Assembly: GCA_001953115.1 (NCBI GenBank)
Contig: LSSL01000328.1
Span: 1 to 29,604 of the forward strand
Source of the DNA: Smittium mucronatum
Taxonomy: Eukaryota > Kickxellomycota > Harpellomycetes > Harpellales > Legeriomycetaceae
DNA length: 29,604 bases
Direction: 5' to 3'
The notes under the pieces are model-generated. The model was not told the DNA's origin and ran no database searches. It was given only the letters and a program-made list of their open reading frames with translations. Numbering within the stretch: position 1 is the stretch's first letter; each line of letters starts with the position of its first letter. The position numbers and the translations under genes are program-made. Shown here piece by piece: positions 1 through 15,459 of this stretch.

Positions 1-311
1 CCTGTTAGAAGTAGGCTCTGACTAGGAGCTCAATAGCTTCAATTAACTGTTGTTCATTGACAAAGAGCTTAATTCATGACTGCACGTAACCTCAGTCATC
101 CAGCCTACTTGAAGCAATGCCAGAGGGGGTCTTTCGGTTGGTAGATTGAACCCTTTTCCCGTAGGTACGCAGCCGGTAGTCCGGCAGAGGATCTTATTGT
201 AGTTAGTATAATAGTCTTTTCTATACGTCTTTTTCTTTTTTTCAAAATTTTTTGGTATAGTTTTTAATGACGTTATCTTACAATAAAATTCCGTAATACA
301 AAAAAAAAAAA
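1..311 (+). mobile_element. Family R retroposon, 3' portion (copy A), cut by the window start
   Basis: This copy reads 5' to 3' on the plus strand and ends in a short A-run after the family's 3' motif (aataaaattccgtaatac). Its reverse complement matches 18632-18941, 19237-19461 and 29391-29604 almost base for base, which shows it is dispersed. The 5' part, including the ribozyme end, lies outside the window. Near positions 120-140 it carries the ccaaccgaaagacc variant (on the complement), shared with the copy at 29.5 kb but not with the one at 18.8 kb, so at least two subfamilies are present. No protein is encoded that I can recognise, so it is best read as a non-autonomous retroposon. Confidence 0.85.
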
Positions 312-388
312 AGAAAATTTTGGTTATGAGAAAGAAATATTGGGTGGCAAAAGCAAGATTAAGGACTATTGGATGAAATTTTGGTAAT

Positions 389-579
389 GATAAAGGTCTA
401 ACAAATAATAAAATGCTGTTTTTTTTAAACGGATTTAAGGCTTTTTAAGAAAGAATCTGATATTTTAAACATTTTCTGATCTTTTGTAGCTTTTCTGGTC
501 TTTTATTTGTTTACCCGAGCTTTTATGCAAAAAATCTGATGTATTTATTAAATCCTGTAATATAATTTCCATTTATGGA
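389..579 (+). repeat. Left terminal inverted repeat of the 1.5-kb element
   Basis: The reverse complement of this stretch aligns with 1743-1935, roughly nine positions in ten identical in the best 170 bp by eye. Shared landmarks include the block taaacggatttaaggc, the block gatcttttgtagctttt and the inner end tccatttatgga, which is a small palindrome. The match stops sharply inside position 579. Confidence 0.75.
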
Positions 580-1742
580 AATTTTTTATCAATACATAAA
601 TTTTTATCCAGTAGTATTTTCAGATTTCCAATTAAAATAATAAAGCCTATGTTGATTGATTAAAAGACTCTTATTGTAGTTTAGATTTAAGAAATTTTAT
701 CTGATGATTTTTTTCAAGCAAACTAAAGAAAGCAATCAATAATCGATGATATTCCACGGTAAAAATGAGTTTGATATTAATTTATACCAATGTGAGAATT
801 TTATTCTGATTAAAGACTAGCCTTTTTATAAGATTTTTTTCACTTTTTAATGAATGGTATATTAAATTTTTGGATGCATAAACTAACGAATAAATAGAAT
901 TTCGTAGCATGTATTATAGTTATATTCATACTCATTGAAATGAAATGAGAAAAAAACTTTGCGATATAGTTACTCTAGATTTTTTACCTTTCAAGGGGTT
1001 TGTAAAATAAAGATATTTGTAAATTTAATGTTTAAATTTAAGCCAAAGTTTTATAAATTAAATTTAGATGCCGGTTTTATCAAATTCATCAATTTCCTAA
1101 GACTAAATTAATAAATCATTTAAACTGAAGATTATAGTTATAATACCATTAATGATGGCTTTTATGAAGTAATATATATTGGATTATAACTTGATTTTGT
1201 TTGAAAAATTAAAAAGTAGATCCAATTTTAGAATCTGTAATTACAGTCCAATTTTTTCAATATTACGTATACCTTACACCTCTATCATATAAATTTCATT
1301 TATACAGTATTTTATTGTTTTTTTCGGGTAACATAAACATTTCTAAACACTGGGCGTAATTAATATTTAATAAATACGCTTCATTATTTTGAAAGTGTTT
1401 ATATCTCATAAAATGGTGATATTATTTCCTCATTAAAAAAATGACTTTAGTTCCAAACCATTATTTAAACCAAATTAAAATTCGAAAACTATTACAATTT
1501 ATTTTTATTAAGTAAACTTGCTGGAATTTTTTTTTTTTTAAAATGCATTATCTAAGAAGGAAAGTTAAATCTGGTAATTTTAGCTATAAAATGTTGAAAA
1601 AATCCTTCAGTTAAAAATATATATTTTTTGTGATATTATTGCCCCATTTTTTCTTGCTCTATGTATAAAAATTAGCACAAACTTTAAAATTAGTCAATAA
1701 ATTTTATCTTTAGCTTTTTTTTCAGTTTTAATTATAACGCTG

Positions 1743-1935
1743 TCCATAAATGGAAATTATGTTACACGATTTAATAAAGACACCAGATTTTTCACATAAA
1801 AGCTCAGGTAAACAAATAAAAAACCAGAAAAGCTACAAAAGATCAGAAAATTTTTAAAAAATCAAATTCTTGCTTAAAAAGCCTTAAATCCGTTTAAAAA
1901 AACAGCACTTTATTAGCTAACCTTATTAATTTATC
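1743..1935 (-). repeat. Right terminal inverted repeat of the 1.5-kb element
   Basis: Inverted partner of 389-579. The inner edge is sharp at tccataaatgga (1743). The outer edge decays around 1935, where gataaa-type sequence is still shared with the left end. Confidence 0.75.
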
Positions 1936-4696
<2,761 letters not shown>

Positions 4697-4753
4697 TATT
4701 TTAGTTTTTTTTCTGGTATTTAAATATTATAAATAAATTCCCTTTTAAAAAAA
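4697..4753 (+). repeat. Short inverted repeat, left arm
   Basis: About 55 bp whose reverse complement aligns with 6363-6417, sharing the core tatttaaatattataaata and the following attccctt. Because it is AT-rich, chance contributes, but the length and the shared GC-containing block make a real pair likely. It may be the TIR of a small DNA element now split by the old family R copy at 5347-5945. Confidence 0.45.
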
Positions 4754-5346
4754 GTTTTTTATCTAAATTAATAATTTAGATTATGAAGCTTGATAAACAC
4801 AGTCTTGCTCACAAAGAGAATAAAAAAGTGTATTTTGATGAATTATGATAAAAAAATATACTAAACTATTTTAAATAATGACCATTGGAATTTTTAAAAA
4901 TGTAGAGGATTTTTTTGGATTTTGATATTTCCATATGCATAATTCATTCAAAAAATCTAAGTTTTTATGCCAAAAACGCATGCTATTTTATTCTATATAA
5001 TACTAAAATTAAATCACCTTTAAATTTAAAAGAACTAAATAGGAGCGCTATAAATTAAAAGTCATTTATGGGCGTTGTATAAAAGTTTATTTTTTGTCTA
5101 TCACTTTATTTATTAAATGGATCACAAATATTTTATAAAGGACAAAACCGCTATTGTTATTCATACCATCATTTAAGATATGCTATTTCTAGATAATAAT
5201 AACATTATGGAATTTATCAATCAAATATAATTTTATTTAAAAATTATATGAAAAAATTTATTCAAAAAAAATGATATCGATTAAAATTTAATACAAATAT
5301 CTATTGTTCTATGAAAAAAATTAAGATAATTTTAAATATTTATATT

Positions 5347-5945
5347 TTCGCAAGAGCGAAATACTTTCCCGCAATTTAGAGACTTAAGCAATACGCTTTT
5401 ATAAATACAATATACAAAAGTCTCACACAGAATTTTACCATTCTTGGTTGGGAGTAATGGAGGCAGTGCACAGTGATTCGTAAGGCGAAAATTTCAGATT
5501 ATTAGCATCTCAAATCATAATGAATCCAGTCTTTTAGAGCTCTCTGAGACATCTTCTCTAGAAAATTCCGGAGTTCAACATTCATGCGGATCTCAAAGTT
5601 TAATAGCTATTTGTAGAAAGGCCTAGAAGATCAATCTCATGTTCTGGTAGGATCATATTTTTATTAATGCTATATAAATAGGCTCTAGCTAGGGGCTTAA
5701 TAGTTTAAAATAATTTTTTAGATGAAAATGCTCTTAAGTTTATAATAGTTGTAAACTCATCCATGCACCTAATTTAAGAGATTAAATATAAAGTGTATCA
5801 TTTCAGAAACTTTACCCAATCACCAATGGTATACAGTCTTAGAAGGTCAGAGTATAATAATATAGATAGTATAATGCAATTTTACATTCGTTTTTTTTTT
5901 TTGAAATAGATTTTTAATAAGTCATTTTAAAATAATTAAGTAAAA
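5347..5945 (+). mobile_element. Old, degenerate full-length family R retroposon (copy E)
   Basis: This aligns with the whole length of the young copy, from the ribozyme region to the tail. Shared landmarks are gcgaaatactttcccgc (ribozyme P2/P3 region), ctcacacag, the block ccattcttggttgggagta, aatagctatttgtag, ataggctctagctagg and the 3' part gatttttaataagtca. It carries one copy of the 43-bp unit that is doubled in the young element. The ribozyme stems are broken by substitutions (the P1 3' arm reads gaga instead of gggg and the P4 hairpin is lost). It supports the inferred full length of about 600-680 bp. Confidence 0.75.
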
Positions 5946-6362
5946 TTAAAATCAAACGATCTTAAAATAAAACTATGAGATAAAAAAATCAATGTTCTTC
6001 ATTGGAGTATATTTTATAATCAGTTTAATACAAAAATGGAAATATTCCTGATAAATAGTTTCAAAAATTCTATTTATGAGGAGAATAGAAAATATAAGTT
6101 CAAATTTCAACTCATTTTTCTACATTAAAAAATGTAATGATGTTCATTTCTAAATCAGCCTTTATCAAGAAAATGCGTATAATTAGGTTTAAGGTATAAT
6201 TCTCTTTAAAATGAAGTATTTTTAAGGTTGATATGGCATATCCTTATGTTTAAATAAAATTAATTTTGATACTATTTTAATTATTTTTCTAGAATTTGAT
6301 AAAATGGAACTCATTCTATATATTTCTTTTATACAAAATGCAATAATTGCGCCTATTTTTTT

Positions 6363-6417
6363 TTTTTTTAAAGGGAATTTTATTTATAATATTTAAATAC
6401 TAGAAAAAAAATTAATA
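6363..6417 (-). repeat. Short inverted repeat, right arm
   Basis: Inverted partner of 4697-4753, with 1.6 kb between the arms. No target duplication could be recognised. Confidence 0.45.
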
Positions 6418-9400
6418 AAGATATTTGCACCTATTTTAACCACTTAATCACTAAAAAATTAAAAAAACTAAAAAAACCAAAAAAATTCAAAATCACTAAA
6501 ATAAAGTTCCATCTAATCATTTCGATAAACTAATTAAATGAATATATTTATTTATTTATAATTTTTTTTTACGGGAAATTTATTCAATCTATCTTCTAAA
6601 AAATTTTAATTTTTTTATTTATTTTAATTTTTTCTTTTTTGGTTTTTGAAAAATTTGTGTTTGCTAAAAGATGATTAATTAAAGGTTATATTGTTTTTAT
6701 GGTATCAAAGATAAATTTAAAGAGTTGATTTTAAATTATATATATTTTATTAAGGCTTAATGTAAAATTTTCATCCAAGGGTACCTTTAGTTATCTTATT
6801 ATTGATACCTTATAAGTTTTATTTAGTATCCTTAAATCATATTCACATTATTATTACCATTTTTCATAAGAAAAATTAAAACAAATAAACCAAAAGTATT
6901 TATTTTAATCTACCCCGATATCTAGGTGAGTGGATTTTTGATATTTAAATGGGGCATTAAACTAAATTAGAAAATTTTTCGATTATATAATCCTTTTATA
7001 TCACGTTTTGCCATTATTAAATACCCAAAACCTAAAATTCATCAAAGCATATATGATTAAAACCCTCTTTCTGACAAAAAAATGAATAGAATTATGTTCA
7101 TAAAAGTAAATTCTAATAATTTTAGTCCTTCTAATCAAAATTTATTTGAAATAATGGATTTTGACGGTTTTAATCTTAATCTTCTAATATTTTCAAGTGC
7201 AATGATAAAAACAGTAGATATTATTGTATTCAGACTGATTTTTTTATTTTTGTAATTATTAATGTTCAGTATTAATTAAAATCACTATTGAATCCATCTT
7301 TGGCTATTTACATATTAAATATAAAACCAATTCCCACTCAATACCTTTACCTTTAATGAAATCATCGCATGATAATTAATCAATTTATAAATGAATATAT
7401 ATCAATAGAACTTCTTTAAATTTATTCAGAAAAAACACAAAAGCTTTCTTTCGAAGTTATCTGAAATGTTACATTTTTTGAAAATATATAAACTAAAATA
7501 GCTTACAGAATATTCTTACATATATAATATTCAATATGTGTATTTGTATGTGTATGTGTGCAGCTTTTGTAAAATTAAAATTTTTATTTATTATTTGTTG
7601 TGTTGGTAAATGAATAATATAGTATAAAGATTTAATATTAATCAAAAAAATCTTTTGAAGACAAAGAATATTTATTTTCACTATTTAAATATTCGTTTAA
7701 AAAAATTTTAAATTCGGTAAAAAAAAAAAAAGGATTTGAAATCGATTAACTAGATCAATACTGCGGAATAAAGTTTAAATAAAGTTTTTTTACTTTTTTA
7801 TGATTTATTGAATTATAAAAAAACAGACACCATTTTTTTTTAAAAAAAGTACAGTGATCATAACCATAAAATATTGAGATTAAAAATCACAGAGCAAGTG
7901 TTTATCTACTAAATAAGCTACTATATTAGAAGTTAGATTATCATTTTCTGGCTATTAAATAATTTTTTAAATTTTCTAAAGTGCTTTTTAGTTATCTATT
8001 AGAATACTCTGAATAAAATTATTTTGATAACAATAATAATCGAAAGATCATTGATTCAAATGAGATTTTTTAAAGCATGTTTTATCATCATACATACAAA
8101 TATGGGCTTGAAATATGTTTCAGATCCATAATTTAAGAATTTTTTCAATCCATAAAAAAATCAATACTCATTTTTTCCCTTTTTTTATAGGGAGATGTTT
8201 ATAAATTGAAGTCTTACATAATTAGGAGTGTATAGATTATTATTTTTTAGTTAGCTTCCTAAAATATCCCAACTAATTGATTATACATAATTTACCGATT
8301 CTATATTCATCGATTATATAAAACCTGAATCATTCAATTTAGTTGTCTTATTTTTTCCATTTGTTAATTTTATTATATTTTTTTGTATAAAATATGGTAA
8401 TCGACAATGGTTATATCAATTAAATCTTTAAAAAAATATGTGCTTTCATTTGTGGCCTTTTCTACCAACTTCAAATGAAAATTATACTTATATACAGTTT
8501 TTCAACTGAATTCGTATATCTATTTTAGTCTAAAGTCGTCTAAGATATTAGAAATCCTTTTTCGATACAACCGAATTGTACTCTCTTGGTTACAGCCAGA
8601 ATATTTGTGCTATGATAATTTGAAATCAATTGAACTGTCTAAATACCAATAAAATTAGTTTTTGATAAAATTTGGTAGATCCAAATCTTTCCAATTCATA
8701 TCTTTCAATTTTATAATCATTAAAAAATTAATAATGTTTTTTTTTCAGTATTTGTAGCCACTCTGCAATCGTAAAAGTTGTTATTGTTTAATAAATCATG
8801 GGATGAACATGAGTTAAAATTATATAGAAAAATTCTCCGAGATTTTTCAAATATATATGTCTAATTTTAGCCACGATAATATTTTAAAACATAATCACTT
8901 AAAAATATTTACATCAATTTTTCACCGATAAATTTTGAATTTCCAATAATTCTCCGATTTTTCGGAAATAATCCAAAATTTAAAAACTCTATCAGTTAGC
9001 TTTAATGGTTTATACCGTTTGGTATAATCATTTCCTTTAAATTTAATCATAGATTAATAAAAAAAAAAAATCTGTGTTATTTTATAAAAATCTTCGATTT
9101 TTTTTTAATGAACTTGATAAAATAATTAATTTTTTGCCATTTTTCTTGGATAATATTATATTTAGATCCATTTTCATAGTCATCTAAAGTGTTAGTATTT
9201 GATAAGATATATGAAAATATTTTCGATCTCATAAAATAAGAAATTAACCATCGCGTATTTTTGGATGTGTACACGAATATTTCATAAAAGAAGTAATTTT
9301 TTTATCTCAATAAAAATATTTATAGCTAAAAATACTACCAACTCATCAAAAAAAAAGGGATTACTTTCTGTTAATTATATTATGTAGTTATTATAAAAAA

Positions 9401-10300
9401 ACTTAAAATGATATCAAAAATTTCATCCTTAAAATATATATTAAACTTTTAATCGGTTAAATATCCAATAATTTTTTTTAAAAAAAAAAAAAAACTCAAA
9501 ACAGCAAATATTCCCTTCAATAATTATTTTTCTACTCCAAATAGCTGAAATATAAATAATTCAACAATATTCTTGAAAGTTTATAATATTCTGAGATACA
9601 TTGAAAAAATTTCTATCAAATTAATTTTCAATGAAACTATTAGGGTTAGAAATTAATGTGTTTTAGATTGGATTTCTGTAAAAAAAAAAACTAGCTAACT
9701 AACTATTTATAAATATTAATGCTGCTCACGAACAGATAGAAATAAAAAAATATACAATTTTAAAAAATTTCACGATTATAATAGCCAAAAAATTGATAAA
9801 TAATGTTAAATAAATAGTATATAATTTAAGAATATAGCCCCGTTTAATTAAAATTATATGATTGTTTATTTAATAAAAAAACAAAACTCTGAAAAAATCA
9901 AAGAATTTTTTTTTGGTTTAACTGTTTAATTAATATCAGAAAATAAATCGATGATAAATATAGCAAGTATAGTTAGAGTGATATTTAATAAATAATTTAA
10001 TCCCGTTTTAAAACATATAAGGGATTAAAATTTAAATAGATTATGAATAATATTACATATCTAAAAATTTAATTTACTTAAAAAATTGTAAATATATTGC
10101 TTAATTTTATAATAATAAATCAAAATTTTGAAAAAAAATGTCTTATTACCTGAGCTTTATTATAAATAATTTTTATTATTATTATTGCTAAAAATTTTAT
10201 ACTAGTAATAATTTTAAAAAAATTACAGCATGGCAAGCTTTTAAACATAAGGCAACACATTTCTTGAAACAGCGATTAAAGTATTGAAATAATCTTTTAC
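6418..10300. other. AT-rich non-coding stretch
   Basis: Nearly 4 kb with no recognisable gene, RNA or element. Short open frames on the minus strand at 7493-7681 and 9077-9274 show no family signature. The first overlaps an imperfect TG-rich tract near 7535-7560. Any transposon remnants here have decayed beyond reading by eye. Confidence 0.5.
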
Positions 10301-10470
10301 TATTAGAAATAAACCCCGCACTTAGGAATTCGATTTTTTTATGATAATACAATAAACTTTTGGACAGCTATAAAATTTTTCTTGGCGAAGGATGTAAAGA
10401 TAGAAATTATTAAATAAGATTAGAATAAAATTCCTCACTCAGAAATTCGACTTTTTTATAAAATTACACA
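10301..10470 (+). repeat. Imperfect direct repeat, about 53 bp, period about 117 bp
   Basis: 10301-10353 and 10418-10470 share the pattern attagaa-taaa, a c-cact-ag-aattcga core and a following T-run with a-aatac, roughly three quarters identical by eye. Some similarity extends upstream of each copy, so this may be an old tandem duplication with a unit of about 117 bp. Confidence 0.35.
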
Positions 10471-10860
10471 TATTACCATATTACTTGTATTTTAATAGTT
10501 TTTGGTTTAAATTTTTTACTTCAAATACATTTTTCATTTTTCAATTTATATATATTTATCATTAATTAAGTTTTAAAGATATAGCCTATTAATTTTTAGC
10601 TTTTTTTTTAAAAAATATTCATGTTTAATGTAGGTATTTTTACCTTAATATACATTATTTTGTACAAATTAATTTCTTAATCTAATTTTATCGCCTCACA
10701 TTTTATTTATTCATATCTTTATACTTCAAAATATAACTATGTTACTGAATAACCCATTTACTGAATATTTTTCTTTCATTTCTTGTAATAAGGGAATTTT
10801 TTTTATCAAATAATATTTATTTGTTGAAATTATCATTATTATTTATAATTATTATTTTTA

Positions 10861-11010
10861 TTATCACGGAGTATTGATGTATTATAACATCATTAAATTA
10901 TAAACTAAAAAAATATGAAAAAATAAAAAGACTATTATTCCAATTACAATAAGCTCATCAGCTAGACTACTGGCCCCATCCCTACAGAAAAAGATTGCAT
11001 CTGTATTTAT
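10861..11010 (-). mobile_element. Degenerate 3' fragment of the family R retroposon (copy F)
   Basis: On the plus strand it shows the family's tail complement in order: tatcacgga, aacatcattaaa, aaactaaaaaaatatgaaaa, aaaagactattatt, caattacaataagctcatcagc and a decayed form of the block around gggttcaatct. It is oriented like the copies at 18.6 and 29.4 kb but far more diverged. Alignment becomes unclear after about 11010. Confidence 0.7.
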
Positions 11011-14000
11011 TAGATCAAACTAAATCTGTTACTCACACATAATTTTTTACAAGCATTAGTTTCATCATTTAGTAAAATCAAACTTTATTCCGGTAATCCT
11101 GGGATAAATAATTCTCTTATAGTAAATTATACTAGTATAACTTTTGGTATTTTCTCTTATTTAGGTAATTTTAAGTGATTTTTGTGAAGGTGGATTAATT
11201 TAGATAAAAACATGGTTTTCATGAACTAAGTTATCGGTGAAATTTATATAAGCGGTTTAAATGAGATAAACTGAAAAATAAAATTGAGATAAACCCTGAT
11301 TTAAAGTGAAATACTCTTCATTCAGCATTTAATTTAATCACCATTAATTATTTGAAGAGAGGGGGGGGGGTTAATAATGGGTTCTATTCCCTATTGAAAA
11401 GCATTGCATAAAAAATTTACAAATTTAATCGTTTTTTGAATCTATTTCTTACTTCTCGAATCATTTTTTTAAAATCAATTTCTCATGAGCCAAATTTTTA
11501 CTGCGTTTGCTTTTATGGACTATATATAGTCTTATTACTATAATCTTTCCCTCAAAATGATTGAACCAGATTTATATCTTGTATCAGTTTGCAGCCCCTC
11601 TTGCAATTATCTAATATTTATTTTGATTTTTTTCCCCATTAATTGAATATAACTTTCTAAATTCCGATTAATTGATGACTTGGAATCTAAATTTATTTTA
11701 AATATATGAAAAAGAAGCTGGGAAATTAATTGGCAAAAATTTTCTTATAATTAGTGGGAGATTATCTTTGAGAGCCAAATTTTTTTATTAATCTTTCGCT
11801 AAATTTCAGATTTCAAATTTTTTATTTAGGATAATTAATAAATTTTCCAACATTCTGGGAATTTAAATTATATAAAAAAACTTGTTTTGTAGAAACGTGT
11901 AATTTTATTAGAGCTAGTGTTCTTTTCTGCTTTTATTGGTTTTGAGGTAAAAAAAATTCGATTAAATCTAATTTTTTACCTTTCAGGGCAGATGGTATAA
12001 AAAAATTCATAATATGTTAAATACTATCATTATACAAATAATTATTGGATACTTTTTGATAAAAAATATTTTTGGACCAGTTCAAATTTGTAATTAGCAA
12101 AAATAGGAACTAGCTAAAAACTTTTCCCAGGAAATGGTTAAAAAGAAAAAAAAATCTGCTCTCGAAAATAATCTCTAAATTTGAAATTTCCCACATTTTT
12201 TTTATGACATTTACTAATAAAACCCCACAATGAAAAATTCTTTACCTTTAAAAAATAATCTAAAAATATTAAGATGAAAAATTAAACGTTTCTAATTAAT
12301 AAAATAATATCCAAACTTAATTTTTAAATATCATCTTAATTATAAAAAGTTTTAGGGGAGTTTTAAGAAATGAGGGTATGTGAATATATATATATATTGG
12401 GAAATTAATTTTAAATTAAATAAAAATTATGAAAAAAAACTTTAAAACTTGAAAAAGTAGAAGATATTTTGACCCCTCCCACATATCACCTTCCTAAACT
12501 CTAAAATTATTATATTATTATATATAATTTTCTAGAAACCTAGCCAATTCTTAAAATGATGAGATTAAGTGTTATCAGCACGTGAATAGCAATCAGTAAT
12601 TATTCTTTTTACAAAAAAAAATTTACGATCTGCAGTTTTTTCTCAGTTTGAATTAAATTTTTTTTATCACCCCTCCTTCAAGTATTTTCCTATTATATCC
12701 AACCGGTACCAGTTGAAATTAGAAAGGTTTGATTTTCTGAGTAAATATGTGCATTTATGGGCTGTTTAACCATCTTTTTATTAATTTTATTCCATTTCAT
12801 ACAGTTCGGAGGATGTTTTCAGCTGTTTAAGGTACATAGAGTTTGAATAATTGATATTTTTTTGCTAATTTCTCATCTGTAAGCTTCATATTTTATAGAC
12901 ACTGGGTCTTTTGGAAATTATGAATTCAAACTCTCTAAATTTGTCTGCTTCCTAGATTCAAGTCATGGTTCATTAGCTTGAGACAGGAAAACCTGCATTT
13001 TCCACTAATTTTTTTGGTGCTCAATTCTCCGATGGATTTTTCGTCTGTTTCTCTATTTTTCTTGTCGAAAATATTTTATTTTTCGCATTTTTGAATTATA
13101 AAAAAAATTAAATCATATTTATTTTGCTACAGATAACCAATATTTCTAGCACTATCTCATATCATTTAATTGTTTTATAATAGTAAGTTTTTAGCATCCG
13201 CTTTCATGACCATTAACTTCCTCTTCGTCTACGACCTTAATTTCTAGGTTCATCAATATTTTATTCTCTAGTTTGAATTTATTAATGGGTATGATTATCA
13301 TCAGTTTTATATCAATTTTTTGGGCATAATTTCGTTTTAATCATTGGGTTTTGAGAAATTTTATCATTTTAAAGAACATTTTTAGTAAAAATCAAGGGGC
13401 TGAGTAAAAAAATATTACAGAAGGTGGAAACAGGAACATTCCAAAAACCATTATACCTTTGCTATTTATATATTTCTGTTTGATTTGAAATATCAATAAT
13501 AAACACTAATTTTATATCTAAGTTATATAATCTTTCATTTTTATGTTTATGTGTGTGTGTGTGTCAAAGAAATCGCATCATTAAATGCAGTGATTAATCA
13601 AAAAATTTCAAGTCGCATAAAACTAATAACATATTTTACATCTAGGTCCTTTTTAAGGCTATGAAATACTGATATTGAAATTTTGGTATTCTTTTCTTTA
13701 TTTTTTTATTAAATTTTTTTCTGTAGAGGAAATAATAATCATTTCATCGAACTTTACACCAACCCCTTAGATTAATTTTTAATCTATTCTGGCGAAAATT
13801 TAATTTTTGATATTATCAATCAACATTAATTTGGGTTAAGAATTATTTTTAGGGATCTTGTTTATCCATAGGTGCTTATTTGCTAAACTTAATTAAATCA
13901 TTTTAATAGCTAACAATTGAATAATTACATTGAATCTTCTTTACTGAAATAAAATAAAATTATGATGTATTAATTTAACAGATTTTTTAAGTTAAGTTAT

Positions 14001-14183
14001 GAAAAAAACCGACATAAGGTAAAAAAAATAATTCTCACGACCTTTTTTCTTTATTATAAATAATAAAAAATAAATAAATAAATATTTATTTTTTGAGTTC
14101 CGTGTAAACGTATCAGAAGTTTTTTATGGATTGCCCCTTATGAAATATAATTTATGTTTCAGAGGAACAGAAATAGGACTACA
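11011..14183. other. AT-rich stretch; probably holds the gypsy 3' LTR at its right edge
   Basis: No recognisable coding sequence. Small landmarks are a run of ten G at 11361-11370, an AT dinucleotide run near 12385 and a (GT)n run at about 13549-13564. If the polypurine tract near 14184 is real, the LTR of the minus-strand gypsy element begins at 14183 and runs towards lower coordinates, but its other end and its 5' partner were not found. Confidence 0.45.
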
Positions 14184-14229
14184 CCCCCCTCACAAAGTAT
14201 GAGCTTCTATTTGAATTATAACAATGTAA

Positions 14230-15200
14230 TTGCATATACCTTGATCATATTAAATCTTTGATCAGTAGCTTTAGTAAACTTCTATGTGCTATATTACTTA
14301 GTTTATAGGAATTTAATACGTTTTTACGAACTCGAATATTAACGATTTTGTACGAGTCGGCACCGATTTTATCTTCGACTTGAAATGAGCCTTCCTTTTT
14401 GGGGCTTGTCTGTTAAACCTTTAAGAATTAATTAACTTAGAATAAATCGCCCATTTGGAATTTTCTACTTCTGACAATCTTTCCGCAATTATTTTCCCAA
14501 CAATTTTTTTTTCGTTTATTTTTGTTTCTTTAAGATTTTTTCTTCTTCTCAGCCAGTCTATTATAATAGGTCTATATATCCGAATATTTTTTTTATATTA
14601 AATTATTTCTTGGAAAATTAATTTCTCGGATCTAAGTAATTGATAATTTACAACCGTATACCATTTCTTCTGGGGTTTTCTCTATTTTCTTGTTTTTTGA
14701 AGTTCTTAGCGTCATAATTGCTCCCAAAATGAACTTGTGTCAAAGGTCTGAATCTTCTGCACTGATTTTTTAAATATTTTGATTGAGAGAATTAATTGCT
14801 TATTCTAATTGAGTATTTCAAAAGGTCCATATTCTGATAATTGAACTGAATTTTTTTTTTTTTGAAAAAAAATTGTACTTTTATAATTAGGAGTGTGTTG
14901 AGCGGTCTGAAATAAATCTCTTCGTGACATCATAACTTTTTTTCATTTTATTCTTGATAAAAATTATACCGTAACTGTTTATATTTTTTGTCGCCTTAGC
15001 AAGGTTCCATTTAGAAAAATAATCAACACAATATATGAAATACGTATTTTCTTCTCTTTATAACGAAAAAATCCACATCAAGTCTATTTTTCACACCTCA
15101 AATGCGATTCAACTGTTTTTATGTCAAAGTTACATGCCATTATTTTGGTTTAATTCATCCTTTGACACATATCCCATCTTCTAATAATAGAATTAGACAA
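14230..15200 (-). pseudogene. Ty3/gypsy integrase remnant
   Basis: Integrase joins retroelement cDNA to the host chromosome. Visible minus-strand blocks, from N to C: a zinc-binding remnant with a CQRM-type pair of cysteines (about 15150-15190); the first catalytic Asp block LDVDFFVIKRRKYVF (about 15035-15090); after a frameshift, VDYFSKWNLAKA (about 14990-15030), the usual ID-FSK block; RFISDRSTHS (about 14890-14925), the second catalytic Asp block, in which the usual DRGT has become DRST; KTPEEMVYG (about 14650-14685), the family's TP-E--YG block; and a C-terminal module containing FQVEDKIGADSYKI (about 14290-14440), the GPF/Y-like region. At least one frameshift and several stops separate these blocks. 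It is non-functional. Confidence 0.8.
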
Positions 15201-15459
15201 TCTGAAGCTTTATTTTACATTCGGTTTTTTCTTTAATATTGTTGATGTATCTTTATAACCTCTTGATCGGTACTGAGTGCTAATTTAGTCAATTACGGCT
15301 TATCGGGTTGATTTTTACATGTTATAATTATTTCATTTGCCACCATACTCTTTATTAATAACCTCAATTATTCTTATTTTTTTATCAGTCTCATTTGAAT
15401 AATTTTTACTATCCCATAGAAACATGGATAAATAATCTTCAGGATTTTTACTTCAAGAT

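Larger units (their letters stand above)
389..1935. mobile_element. 1.5-kb element with long terminal inverted repeats
   Basis: The two ends are inverted copies of each other over about 190 bp, with an interior of about 1.16 kb that has no recognisable coding sequence. Long TIRs around a non-coding AT-rich core fit a non-autonomous DNA transposon of MULE or foldback type. Similarity fades gradually near 380 and 1940, so the exact termini and the target duplication could not be fixed. The element starts about 80 bp beyond the poly(A) end of the adjoining retroposon copy. Confidence 0.65.

Noticed and set aside
7493..7681. 62-codon minus-strand frame
   Set aside because: Runs through a TG-rich simple tract, with no family signature.
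9077..9274. 65-codon minus-strand frame
   Set aside because: No recognisable motif; length is compatible with chance, though a very decayed transposase cannot be excluded.
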